Positions 52,382 through 60,815 of a stretch of 64,000 nt of DNA are shown here, one piece after another; the first letter of the stretch is position 1; every line of letters begins with the position of its first letter. The notes beneath the pieces were generated by a model, which did not search any database, was not told the DNA's origin, and saw only the letters and a list, made by a program, of their open reading frames with translations. The position numbers and the translations under genes were made by a program. Source of the DNA: an uncultured Coriobacteriia bacterium (GTDB lineage Bacteria > Actinomycetota > Coriobacteriia > Coriobacteriales > QAMH01); assembly GCA_959608885.1 (NCBI GenBank), contig CAUHSG010000003.1, forward strand, positions 71,787 through 135,786, given 5' to 3'.

Positions 52382-53485
52382 ATGGCAGACAATCACGCAC
52401 AGGAACTTGCGGCTCTGCGCGAGCGCATCGAGAAGATGGGCTCGTATCTGCACATCGACGACAAGCGTGCGCAGCTTGCCGATCTCGAAGCCCAGTCGAC
52501 GCAGGCGGGATTCTGGGACGACCAGGAGCACGCGCAAGGCATCATGAGCAAGGCCGCTGCCCTGCGTGACGAAATCGCCGAGTACGATAATGCCGTCTCG
52601 CTTCTCGAGGATGCCGAGACGGCCAACGAACTCGCGATAGAGGGCGATGACGAGCTCGAAATTGAGGTCATCGATTCGATACATACGCTCACGACAAATG
52701 CCGACGCGCTCGAGCTTTCCTCGTGGTTCGATGACGAGCTTGATTCGGGCGATTGCATCGTGACGATCAACCCCGGCCAAGGCGGGCTCGAGGCCCAGGA
52801 CTGGACCGAGATGCTCTTCCGCATGTACACGCGCTATGCAGAGCGCAAGAACTGGAAGGTCACCGTCAACGACGCTCCTGCCGGCGAGGCCATCGGTCTT
52901 GACCGCGCGACCTTCACGGTGAGCGGTCATAACGCCTACGGCATGCTCAAGAGCGAGCAGGGCGTGCACCGCCTCGTGCGCATCAGTCCCACCGATGCCA
53001 AGAAACGCCGTCAGACCACCTTCGGTGGTGTCGAGGTCCTGCCCGTTTTGCCCGATGACATCGAGGTCGAAATCGACGAGGGCGACCTGCGCATCGACGT
53101 CTACCACTCTTCGGGTCACGGCGGCCAGGGCGTCAACACCACCGACTCTGCCGTGCGCATCACGCACCTGCCCACGGGCATTGTCGTCACCTGCCAAAAC
53201 GAGCGGTCACAGCTCCAGAACAAGGCGACGGCCATGGGCATCCTGCGTTCCAAGCTCTACGAGCTCGAACAGGAGAAACGCGCCAACGAGCTCGACGAGC
53301 TGCGCGGTCCCAAGCACGAGATCTCCTTTGGCAATCAGATTCGCAACTACGTGCTCTATCCCTACCAGATGGTGAAGGACCTGCGCAGTGGTGTCGAGAC
53401 GGGCAATGTCGACGCCGTATTCGATGGCGATATCGACGAGTTCGTCGTGGGCTACCATCAGTGGCGCGTCAGCGAAGCGGGCTAA
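52382..53485 (+). CDS. prfB: Peptide chain release factor 2, unusual SPT anticodon-like motif
   Basis: A 367-residue RF2. The catalytic GGQ is intact at 247-249 (HSSGHGGQGVNTTDSAVRIT). The stop-codon-reading tripeptide, normally SPF in RF2, reads SPT at 202-204 (HRLVRISPTDAKKRRQTTF). The gene has no programmed +1 frameshift: the region around residues 18-26 (EKMGSYLHIDD), where such a site would lie, is read without a TGA. So the common RF2 autoregulation is absent. UGA, UAA and UAG all end genes in this window. Confidence 0.95.
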   Translation: MADNHAQELAALRERIEKMGSYLHIDDKRAQLADLEAQSTQAGFWDDQEHAQGIMSKAAALRDEIAEYDNAVSLLEDAETANELAIEGDDELEIEVIDSIHTLTTNADALELSSWFDDELDSGDCIVTINPGQGGLEAQDWTEMLFRMYTRYAERKNWKVTVNDAPAGEAIGLDRATFTVSGHNAYGMLKSEQGVHRLVRISPTDAKKRRQTTFGGVEVLPVLPDDIEVEIDEGDLRIDVYHSSGHGGQGVNTTDSAVRITHLPTGIVVTCQNERSQLQNKATAMGILRSKLYELEQEKRANELDELRGPKHEISFGNQIRNYVLYPYQMVKDLRSGVETGNVDAVFDGDIDEFVVGYHQWRVSEAG

Positions 53486-53587
53486 AACATATCGCCGGTT
53501 ATCCCCGATTTCTCGTCGCGTTCGCAAGCGTAGCAGGTATCATGGGCTGTGCCCCAAAAATCGGCTGCGAGAAATCGAGGTCTTCGC

Positions 53588-54433
53588 GTGATTGAGGAAT
53601 CCGTAGACAAGATCGAGGCGCGTGCGAACAACATGCGCAAAAACATTATCAAGATGCTTAAAGAGGCCGGTAGTGGTCATCCTGGCGGATCGCTTTCCGC
53701 CGCGGACATCGTCGCCTCGCTCTATTTTGGCGGCGTGATGAACTATTCCGAGGATGACCCGAAGCACCCCGAGCGCGACTACTTCATTCTCTCGAAGGGC
53801 CATGCTGCGCCGGTACTCTACGCCGCGCTCGCAGAGCTTGGCTACATTCCCGATGAGGAGCTGCTCACGCTGCGCAAATTGCATAGCCGTTTGCAGGGTC
53901 ACCCCGACTCCAAGAAGCTTCCCGGCGTCGAGGTCTCGACCGGTTCGCTTGGTCAGGGCCTCTCGATTGCCGCAGGCGTCGCGCTCGGCGCGCGCATCAA
54001 CCAGCAGAAGGATGGCGGCTCCATACGCCGCGTCTTCACGCTGCTCGGCGATGGCGAAATCGAGGAGGGCCAGGTTTGGGAGGCGGCCATGTTCGCCGCC
54101 CACTACAATCTTGATAACCTCATTGCCATCGTCGATAACAACAACTTGCAGATTGACGGAGACGTGCGCGATGTCGCTGGTCTTGGTGGCATCAGCTCGA
54201 AGTTCAAGTCATTTGGCTGGCAGACGATCGAAGTCGACGGTCATGACATCAAGGCCATCATCACTGCCCTCAAGACGGCGACGATTCTCGAGGGTTCGCC
54301 CGTTTGCATCATCGCCCATACCATTAAGGGCAAGGGCGTTTCGTTCATGGAAAACCAAGCAGGCTGGCATGGCAAGGCTCCAAACGAGGAGCAGGCCCGC
54401 GATGCGCTTGCCGAGCTTGAGGGGAGGGAGTAG
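53588..54433 (+). CDS. Transketolase, N-terminal subunit
   Basis: A 281-residue thiamine-diphosphate half-enzyme. GTG 53588 is preferred (MIEESVDKIEARANNMRKNI-like opening); an in-frame GTG 53549 is also possible. ThDP/Mg motif: LGDGEIEEGQVWEAAMFAAH, then NLIAIVDNNNLQIDGD. It forms the substrate-binding half of a split transketolase used in the non-oxidative pentose phosphate pathway. The C-terminal subunit starts 3 bases after the stop. Lies between prfB and ftsE, an uncommon place. Confidence 0.92.
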   Translation: MIEESVDKIEARANNMRKNIIKMLKEAGSGHPGGSLSAADIVASLYFGGVMNYSEDDPKHPERDYFILSKGHAAPVLYAALAELGYIPDEELLTLRKLHSRLQGHPDSKKLPGVEVSTGSLGQGLSIAAGVALGARINQQKDGGSIRRVFTLLGDGEIEEGQVWEAAMFAAHYNLDNLIAIVDNNNLQIDGDVRDVAGLGGISSKFKSFGWQTIEVDGHDIKAIITALKTATILEGSPVCIIAHTIKGKGVSFMENQAGWHGKAPNEEQARDALAELEGRE

Positions 54434-54435
54434 CC

Positions 54436-55374
54436 ATGGCACAGACCATCGCGACCCGTGAGGGCTATGGCGAAACGCTCGTCGAGCTCGTCAAGGAGGG
54501 CTACGACATCATGGCCGTCGAGGCCGATCTGTCCGGATCCACCACCACCAAGAAGCTTCAGGACCTCGACCCGGATCGCTTCGTCAACGTCGGCATTGCC
54601 GAGCAGAACATGATCGGCGTTGCCGCAGGCCTCTCGCTTGCAGGTAAGACGGTCTTCACCGGTAGCTTCGCCGCCTTCGGTACGGGGCGCTGCTATGACC
54701 AGATTCGCAACACCGTCTGCTATGCGGACCTCGACGTCAAAGTCGCGCCTACGCATGCGGGCATCACCGTCGGCCCTGATGGCGGTAGCCATCAGATGCT
54801 CGAGGACGTGAGCCTCATGCGCGGCTTGCCCGGCATGAACGTGCTCGTTCCGGCCGACTACTGGGCGGCAAAGCAGGCCGTGCGCATTGCGGCGATTACG
54901 CCCGGTCCCTTCTACATTCGCCTGGGGCGCGCCAAGGTGCCTACCGTGTACGAAGAGGGTACCGTGCTCGAGCTTGGCAAGTCGTACGTGCTGCGCGAGG
55001 GAACGGACGTCACGCTCGTTGCGGGTGGCATCGAGGTTGCGCAGGCCCTTCTCGCCGCCGACCAGCTTGCCGCCGACGGCATCTCGGCTGAGGTCATCGA
55101 CGTGTTCAGCGTCAAGCCCTTCGACAAGCCCACGTTGCTTGCGAGCATCAAGAAGACTGGTTGCGTCGTCACCTGCGAAGAGCATTCGACAGTCGGCGGT
55201 TTGGGCTCGGCAGTTGCTGACATCATCGGCGAGAACTACCCCGTTCCGCTCGAGCGTGTCGGCGTGCGCGACATGTTCGGCACGAGCGGCGAGCCCGATG
55301 AGCTGCTCGCGGAGTATGGTCTGGACGCCGCCGGCATCGCGCTCAAGGCTCACGCCGCCATCGCCCGCAAGTAG
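54436..55374 (+). CDS. Transketolase, C-terminal subunit
   Basis: A 312-residue partner with the pyrimidine-binding domain (RFVNVGIAEQNMIGVAAGLS, containing the catalytic Glu of the E-Q-N motif, and TGSFAAFGTGRCYDQIRNTV) and the C-terminal transketolase domain (VTCEEHSTVGGLGSAVADII). Together with the preceding gene it makes a complete split transketolase. Coupled by a 3-base gap. Confidence 0.92.
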   Translation: MAQTIATREGYGETLVELVKEGYDIMAVEADLSGSTTTKKLQDLDPDRFVNVGIAEQNMIGVAAGLSLAGKTVFTGSFAAFGTGRCYDQIRNTVCYADLDVKVAPTHAGITVGPDGGSHQMLEDVSLMRGLPGMNVLVPADYWAAKQAVRIAAITPGPFYIRLGRAKVPTVYEEGTVLELGKSYVLREGTDVTLVAGGIEVAQALLAADQLAADGISAEVIDVFSVKPFDKPTLLASIKKTGCVVTCEEHSTVGGLGSAVADIIGENYPVPLERVGVRDMFGTSGEPDELLAEYGLDAAGIALKAHAAIARK

Positions 55375-55377
55375 CGG

Positions 55378-55410
55378 ATGAGACAGCTTGGTCTGACCAA
55401 ACTGTCTCAT
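55378..55410. repeat. GAGACA/TGTCTC hairpin after the transketolase genes
   Basis: ATGAGACAGCTTGG (55378-55391) pairs with CCAAACTGTCTCAT (55397-55410) with 13 of 14 positions and a five-base loop. No T-run follows. It has the same GAGACA/TGTCTC ends as the repeats at 11096-11122 and 20915-21008. Confidence 0.55.
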
Positions 55411-55489
55411 AATCGGCAGGCGCCTGCAGAAGACGTGCCAAAGAAGTTGGCCGCATGCGTGTACGCTTTGTGATGTTCGAAATATCTTG

Positions 55490-55518
55490 TTGGGTCTTTT
55501 AGGCCAGTGGGATAGAAT
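55490..55518 (+). promoter_or_regulatory. Promoter of the ftsE operon
   Basis: TTGGGT at 55490-55495 and TAGAAT at 55513-55518, spaced 17 bases, precede ftsE by 38 bases. Confidence 0.6.
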
Positions 55519-55556
55519 ACTAAGCCGATTAAGCTGAATGAGATCGGAGTTGAAAC

Positions 55557-56594
55557 GTGGCACTATTCGGCAAATCGTCGCGCGGCGCCCATGCAGCGGG
55601 TGGTCGCTCGTCAAAGTCACGTGGCCAGTCGGCAAACGTGCCTCAAGCAAATGAACAGCAAGCATCTGGTGATATGCGCAGGACCAGGCAGATGGATGCG
55701 CGCCTTCCGCGCGTTGACGGCGAGAGCAACGTCGACGTACGTCGTAATGTCGGCGGTAGCGGTGGACGCCAGCGTCAGGCAAACCAGACGGGCCAGATGA
55801 ACCCGCTATCGACCTCCAACATGCCTGCGGCCACCGAGGCCATCGGTTCCTATGCCGACCTCGCGCTCGACGAGAACGCGAAGCAAAATCTCGGTCCCGT
55901 TGTCATCTCGATGCGAAACGTCACCAAGGTGTATCCGGCGCAGCCCAATAGGCCCGCGCTCGCCAACATCACACTCGACATTCGCTCGGGCGAGTTCCTC
56001 TTCCTCGTCGGTCATTCCGGCTCGGGCAAGTCGACCTTCATCCGCATGCTCAACCGCGAGATCGTCCCCACGAATGGCGAGCTCATCGTCGCGGGCGAGA
56101 ACCTGCGCACCATAAAGAGCTGGCGCATTCCGTACCTGCGTCGCAGCGTCGGCTGCGTGTTCCAGGACTTCAAGCTCCTGCCCAACAAGACGGCGTTCGA
56201 GAACGTCGCCTTCGCGCTCGAGGTAATCGGCAAGTCGCGTCATGTCATTCGCACGCAGGTGCCCGAGGTCCTGCGCCTTGTCGGTCTCGAGGAGAAGATG
56301 GACAAGCTTCCCGACCAGCTTTCCGGTGGCGAGCAGCAGCGTGTGTCGATCGCGCGTTCCATCGTCAATCGTCCGCCGATTCTCATCTGCGACGAGCCAA
56401 CGGGCAACCTCGATCCCCAGACCTCCCTGGGCATCATGCGCCTGCTCGAGCGCATTAATCGCACGGGTACGACGATTCTCGTCGCCACGCACGATCGCGA
56501 AATGGTCGATCAGATGCGTCGTCGCGTGCTCGCACTCGAGAACGGCACGCTCGTCCGCGACCAGAAGAAGGGAGTGTACGGCTACGATGTCTAA
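55557..56594 (+). CDS. ftsE: Cell division ATPase FtsE with long N-terminal extension
   Basis: A 345-residue ABC ATPase from GTG 55557. FtsE is normally about 220-230 residues; here about 115 extra, low-complexity residues (Gln/Ser/Arg/Gly-rich, e.g. VDVRRNVGGSGGRQRQANQT) come first. Walker A (GHSGSGKSTFIRML) is at about 152-160, the signature (LSGGEQQRVSIARS) near 255, Walker B (ILICDEPTGNLDP) near 276. With FtsX it controls peptidoglycan hydrolases at the septum. ftsX starts 8 bases before its stop. Confidence 0.93.
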   Translation: MALFGKSSRGAHAAGGRSSKSRGQSANVPQANEQQASGDMRRTRQMDARLPRVDGESNVDVRRNVGGSGGRQRQANQTGQMNPLSTSNMPAATEAIGSYADLALDENAKQNLGPVVISMRNVTKVYPAQPNRPALANITLDIRSGEFLFLVGHSGSGKSTFIRMLNREIVPTNGELIVAGENLRTIKSWRIPYLRRSVGCVFQDFKLLPNKTAFENVAFALEVIGKSRHVIRTQVPEVLRLVGLEEKMDKLPDQLSGGEQQRVSIARSIVNRPPILICDEPTGNLDPQTSLGIMRLLERINRTGTTILVATHDREMVDQMRRRVLALENGTLVRDQKKGVYGYDV

Positions 56595-57510
56595 GATTCT
56601 CTACTTCCTCAAAGAGTCCGTCATCAGCTCGCGCCGCAATCTCGGCACGACCATCGGCGGTATCGTCACCATCTTTCTGTCGCTTCTCATGATCGGCGTG
56701 ACCATCATTATCTCGATCATGATTGGCAACCTCGCCTCGTCGTTTGAAGACGAGGTCAACGTGCGCCTCTACATTGCAGACGAGGCAACTGACGAGCAAA
56801 TAGCGAGTCTCGACAGCTACCTCAAGACGCTCGAGAACGACAAGGGCAACATCGCATCGGTCGATTTCCGCAATAAGGATCAGGTACTCGAGGATTTCCA
56901 GCGTCAGACCGCGAACAATCCCGACATCGTGAATCAGCTTGATGGCAACCCGCTGCCGCGCACCTATGTCATCACGCTGCGCGATACGCATAAGGTCCAG
57001 GACACGGTGAGCGCGATTCTCGGAAACGAGGCATTCACCGCGATTGCCGACAATCCCGATGATCCATCCGATTCCATCAAGTACGGTCAGGGCACGGTCG
57101 AGCGTCTCTTCGCCGTCACCAACGTCATTCGCTATGCGTGCATCGTGGCGGTCGTGCTGCTCGTGTTCATCTCCCTCGTCTTCCTCAACAACACGATTCG
57201 CCTCGCAATCCTTGCCCGTAGGCGTGAGATTTCCATCATGCGACTCGTGGGCGCCACCAACGGTTTCATTCGCGGGCCGTTCGTGACAGAAGGCGCGTTG
57301 CAGGCGCTTGTGGGCGCGGTGTTCGCGATCATCGTGCTCTCGCTCGTGCGCGTGACGGTGTTCCCGGCTCTTGAGAACATGGTGAGCTTCTTGCCGCTTT
57401 CCGTCGATGCGGGCGTGTACTCGGCGATTTACCTCGTGCTCATCATTGCCGGCGTGCTCATTGGCATGTTGGGTTCGGCCATCGCAATGCGTCGTTATCT
57501 TAAGGTCTAG
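56587..57510 (+). CDS. ftsX: Cell division protein FtsX
   Basis: A 307-residue FtsX from ATG 56587, overlapping the ftsE end by 8 bases. One N-terminal transmembrane helix (GGIVTIFLSLLMIGVTIIIS), an external domain (about 55-180), and three C-terminal helices with the conserved cytoplasmic ARRREISIMRLVGATNGFIR. It transmits ATP hydrolysis by FtsE to extracellular NlpC/P60-type hydrolases; three such genes lie a few kb downstream. Confidence 0.94.
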   Translation: MSKILYFLKESVISSRRNLGTTIGGIVTIFLSLLMIGVTIIISIMIGNLASSFEDEVNVRLYIADEATDEQIASLDSYLKTLENDKGNIASVDFRNKDQVLEDFQRQTANNPDIVNQLDGNPLPRTYVITLRDTHKVQDTVSAILGNEAFTAIADNPDDPSDSIKYGQGTVERLFAVTNVIRYACIVAVVLLVFISLVFLNNTIRLAILARRREISIMRLVGATNGFIRGPFVTEGALQALVGAVFAIIVLSLVRVTVFPALENMVSFLPLSVDAGVYSAIYLVLIIAGVLIGMLGSAIAMRRYLKV

Positions 57511-57561
57511 TGTCGAAACTTGAGCTCAGGGCCACATCGAACAGCATCAGATAGGGTCGAC

Positions 57562-58035
57562 ATGGGCGCGAAGACGGACAAGAAATCACGGGGCATCAAG
57601 AAACGTAAGCCCTCGCAGCGCACGGATGCTCCCAAGGCGCAAAAGCGCAAGCGTGAGCATTCGTGGCGCATACCCGCCATTATCGGCTGCGTCATTCTCT
57701 TCGCCATCATCGTCTTGTATCCGGTTGGACGTGACTATTACAAGACGATGCGCACGGAGCAGCGCCTCCAGGCACAGCTCGATGCCGTGAACGAGCGCAA
57801 CGAGGCGGTTCAGGCCGAAAACGATGCCCTGCAAACCGAGGAAGGCGTCGAGAATCAGGCTCGCTCCGACCTAGGCTGGGTGAGGGAAGGGGAGAGCTCG
57901 GCCGTCGTCACGAACGAACAGGGGACGGTCGATAATGCCTCGCGTCTTCCCGACCATCTCGACGAGAAGAGCATCACCGCACCGCAGACCTGGTACTACA
58001 CCATTCTCGATACGATATTCTTTGTTCACGAATGA
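57562..58035 (+). CDS. FtsB/DivIC-like septum formation protein
   Basis: A 157-residue protein from ATG 57562: basic N-terminus, one transmembrane helix (IPAIIGCVILFAIIVLYPVG), a coiled coil (RLQAQLDAVNERNEAVQAEN), and a short external end. This is the FtsB/DivIC layout (scaffold of the FtsQ-FtsL complex). Encoded next to ftsEX in the same direction, 51 bases on. Confidence 0.82.
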   Translation: MGAKTDKKSRGIKKRKPSQRTDAPKAQKRKREHSWRIPAIIGCVILFAIIVLYPVGRDYYKTMRTEQRLQAQLDAVNERNEAVQAENDALQTEEGVENQARSDLGWVREGESSAVVTNEQGTVDNASRLPDHLDEKSITAPQTWYYTILDTIFFVHE

Positions 58036-58069
58036 GCCCATGCAGTGATAGCATTATGAGCCTGCTCGT

Positions 58070-58155
<86 letters not shown>

Positions 58156-58227
58156 AATCGCGCTCATATGCGCTGTGCAAAGATATACAATGTCTAACCA
58201 AGAGGAATGCACGACCAAGGGGGAACA

Positions 58228-58611
58228 ATGGCACTATTCGGAAATTCTCCGACCGCCCACAGGCTGCCGGAATACCGCGTCGCGGCACTCGCATCGCTCG
58301 ATCTCGAAGAGCACATGAAGGACAACCCGCTCGTTCTTGACCGTCCCGGTCATATCGAGTGGATGGTCACCGAGGACGAGGACGGTTACCTTACCGCTCA
58401 CGGTGCCATCAGGGTTCCCGTCAACATCGTCTTCGCTCCCGCTACCGAAGAGGGGGCCGATCCGGAAATCGAGCGTGTCATCGTCAATGGCAAGCGCAAG
58501 TTCGATCGTCGTGTCGAAGAAGAGGAGCTGCACGACAAGAACTACGGCCTCGACGTCAAGAAGGCGCAAAGCGAGAGCTTCATGCGCTATCGCAAGAACA
58601 TCAAGGGCTAG
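58228..58611 (+). CDS. Hypothetical protein (127 aa) sharing its start with FtsE
   Basis: A 127-residue protein from ATG 58228 behind AAGGGGGA. Its first residues (MALFGNSPTAHRLPEYR) match the start of this FtsE (GTG-ALFGKSSRGAH) and the first ~18 bases are nearly the same. The middle (VPVNIVFAPATEEGADPEIE) is likely beta-rich; the end is charged (VEEEELHDKNYGLDVKKAQ). Not recognised. Confidence 0.6.
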   Translation: MALFGNSPTAHRLPEYRVAALASLDLEEHMKDNPLVLDRPGHIEWMVTEDEDGYLTAHGAIRVPVNIVFAPATEEGADPEIERVIVNGKRKFDRRVEEEELHDKNYGLDVKKAQSESFMRYRKNIKG

Positions 58612-58654
58612 CCAGGAGATACGGCGCAAGGCGTCTTCTCGTCGTAGCGGGGGT

Positions 58655-59686
58655 ATGCGCAACATCATGGTCAATCATATCTTCGAGAAGTTCCTAAACG
58701 AAAAGACGGCGAGCTTCGATAGCTACATGGCCGAGTTTTTCGGAGAGGGCACTCATCCGGACATGTGGCGCTATCTCTACGGGCCGCTTTCCGAGTTCTC
58801 GAACAACGCCGGCAAGCGCCACCGTCCGCTCATCTGCATGCTCGCGTGCAAGGCAGTTGGCGGCGATGATGACATGGCGCGTGCTGCCGGTGCGGCTATC
58901 GAGCACTTCCACACCGCCGCGCTCATTCATGACGATATCGCCGATGAGGCGCAGCTCAGGCGTGGCAAGCCCTGCCTGCACCATCAGATTGGCGAAGGAC
59001 TTGCCATCAATGCCGGTGACCTGGCGCTTTCGCTTGTCACGGGTACGGTGCTCGTTGACGATTCGCTCGCCGATGCGGTTAAACTGCGCGTGCTCAAGGA
59101 ACTCGTCGACATGACGACGCGTACCATCGAGGGTCAGGCGCTCGACATTGGCTGGGCGCGCGACGAGCGCTTCGACATTACCGTCGAGGATTATCTGGTC
59201 ATGGCCGCTCATAAGACGGCGTTCTATTCGGGTGGCGTGCCGCTCGCCGTCGGTGCCATCATCGGTGGTGGCAGCGAGAAGCAAGTCGAGACCCTGCGTG
59301 CATATGGCATGTCAACCGGTCTGGCATTTCAGATTCAAGATGACTTGCTCAACCTTGTCGGTACCGAAGAGGCGACGCGCAAGGACTTTCGCGGTGACAT
59401 CACCGAGGGCAAGCGTACGCTCATCGTCGTGCATGCGCTCGAGCATACGGACGGCGCCGCACATGACGAGCTCATCGACATCCTCTCGTCGAAGGAGACA
59501 GACCCGGCACGTCTTGCGCGTGCTGTGGATATCATGCAGGATGCCGGTTCGATTGATTTTGCCCGTTCGTATGCCATTGACCTTGCGCATGATCATCAGC
59601 GAGAAATCGAGGACGTTTTGCCCACGAGCCCTGTGCGCAAGCTGCTCGTCTCGATGGGCGACTTCTTCGTGAGCCGGTTGAGCTGA
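58655..59686 (+). CDS. Polyprenyl diphosphate synthase
   Basis: A 343-residue trans-prenyltransferase (ATG 58667 is an alternative start). Conserved elements: GKRHRPLICMLACKAVGG, first Asp-rich motif HDDIADEAQLRRGKPCLH (DDIAD), GGGSEKQVETLRAYG and second motif FQIQDDLLNLVGT. It joins isopentenyl units; likely makes the menaquinone side chain, which would serve the quinone-linked pathway at the left end. Confidence 0.9.
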   Translation: MRNIMVNHIFEKFLNEKTASFDSYMAEFFGEGTHPDMWRYLYGPLSEFSNNAGKRHRPLICMLACKAVGGDDDMARAAGAAIEHFHTAALIHDDIADEAQLRRGKPCLHHQIGEGLAINAGDLALSLVTGTVLVDDSLADAVKLRVLKELVDMTTRTIEGQALDIGWARDERFDITVEDYLVMAAHKTAFYSGGVPLAVGAIIGGGSEKQVETLRAYGMSTGLAFQIQDDLLNLVGTEEATRKDFRGDITEGKRTLIVVHALEHTDGAAHDELIDILSSKETDPARLARAVDIMQDAGSIDFARSYAIDLAHDHQREIEDVLPTSPVRKLLVSMGDFFVSRLS

Positions 59687-59694
59687 GGCGGTAC

Positions 59695-60594
59695 ATGAGG
59701 ACGATTGGCCGAAATGATTGCGGCGCTGCCGTGGAGGATGTGCAGCGACGTCTGCGTGTCATGGGCTATGAGCTCGCTGTCGATGGCGAGTATCTGCAGC
59801 GCACATGCGATGCGGTCAGGCTGTTTCGCGAGTCTGAAGGCCTGCCGCCGGGCGACTTCGTCGACCAGGGCACCTGGACAGCCCTCGTCGATGCGAGTTT
59901 CTCGCTCGGCGATCGCATGCTCTACCTGCGCATGCCGCACTTTCACGGCGCCGATGTGCAATCGCTGCAAAAGATTCTCGAGGTGCTCGGCTTTGTCGTT
60001 GGCAAGGCTGATGGCATTTTTGGTGCCCATACCGAGCGTGCCTTGCGCGAATTCCAGCTGAGCGTGGGAATCGTAGATGACGGCATTGCCGGCAACACCA
60101 CCTATGACGCCATAGAGCGTTTACGCCATGCCTGGGAGGGCAAGGAGCCTACGAGCGCCGAAAGCGATCATATGGGGTTTGCCCGCGCGGCCGAGGCGCT
60201 CGAGAAAATGGAGGCCTGCTTCTACGGACTGGACGAGATTGGCCGCGGGGTCGCCTCGCGTGTGGCGAACCTCGCACGCGCCACTTCCGAAGACGCACAT
60301 GTCATGAGCGCCGATGCGCTCGAGGCGTTCCCACCGTCCAACATGCTCATGGTGGGCATTAGCGCCGAAGAGGTCGATGGCCAGGATGGCATTCCTCTCA
60401 TTGAGTTTTCAACCGATCTCATGTTCGCGCGCCGCATCAGCATCGCGCTTTCCTCGGCAAAGACCACGCCGCGTCGCGTTATTGTCGAGGTACCCGATCA
60501 CGGTTATTCGGACGCGACGGGCATCGTAACGGGCGAGCGCTGGGAGCAGCATCTTGCCGTCCTTTTGCTCGACGCCTTCTGCCTCTCCTTTTGA
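59695..60594 (+). CDS. Cytoplasmic-looking protein with two peptidoglycan-binding-like domains
   Basis: A 299-residue protein. Two PG_binding_1-like repeats: VEDVQRRLRVMGYELAVDGE and VQSLQKILEVLGFVVGKADG followed by FGAHTERALREFQLSVGI. The C-terminal half (about 160-299) has no family I recognise; the acidic stretch FSTDLMFARRISIALS recalls amidase_3 beta strands, but its catalytic zinc histidine/glutamate pattern is not obvious. No signal peptide is seen. Starts 8 bases after the prenyltransferase. Confidence 0.6.
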   Translation: MRTIGRNDCGAAVEDVQRRLRVMGYELAVDGEYLQRTCDAVRLFRESEGLPPGDFVDQGTWTALVDASFSLGDRMLYLRMPHFHGADVQSLQKILEVLGFVVGKADGIFGAHTERALREFQLSVGIVDDGIAGNTTYDAIERLRHAWEGKEPTSAESDHMGFARAAEALEKMEACFYGLDEIGRGVASRVANLARATSEDAHVMSADALEAFPPSNMLMVGISAEEVDGQDGIPLIEFSTDLMFARRISIALSSAKTTPRRVIVEVPDHGYSDATGIVTGERWEQHLAVLLLDAFCLSF

Positions 60595-60815
60595 TAGCTG
60601 CTCTCTTTTCGCCCTGATGCGTTAGAAGTCAGGTTCCTTTGCCCATTTGGTGGCATATTCCCGTCGCGCTTGCTGGCCATATCCCAAGATATTGTGTCTC
60701 ATGCGTGCAGTTTAGACAGATATGCGCGCGGGTGTTACCATGATTATCCAACAAGGCTAAGGCAAACCGTCTGCTCTGGCGTGCAAATGCGAACAGGCAG
60801 TTAGGATTTTAAATT
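60595..60815. other. Intergenic region before the NlpC/P60 cluster
   Basis: 221 bases without a gene. Only weak features are seen: a TTACCA/TTATCC-type A/T stretch near 60735 and a TTAAATT leader just before the next ATG. I did not find a riboswitch consensus or a good promoter. Confidence 0.3.

Noticed and set aside
52382..52500. Programmed +1 frameshift in prfB
   Set aside because: The frame is open with no TGA at the expected position.
60595..60815. Cyclic-di-AMP (ydaO-type) riboswitch before the NlpC/P60 genes
   Set aside because: Expected from the gene type, but I could not find the conserved GGGGAA/GGGGTG core.
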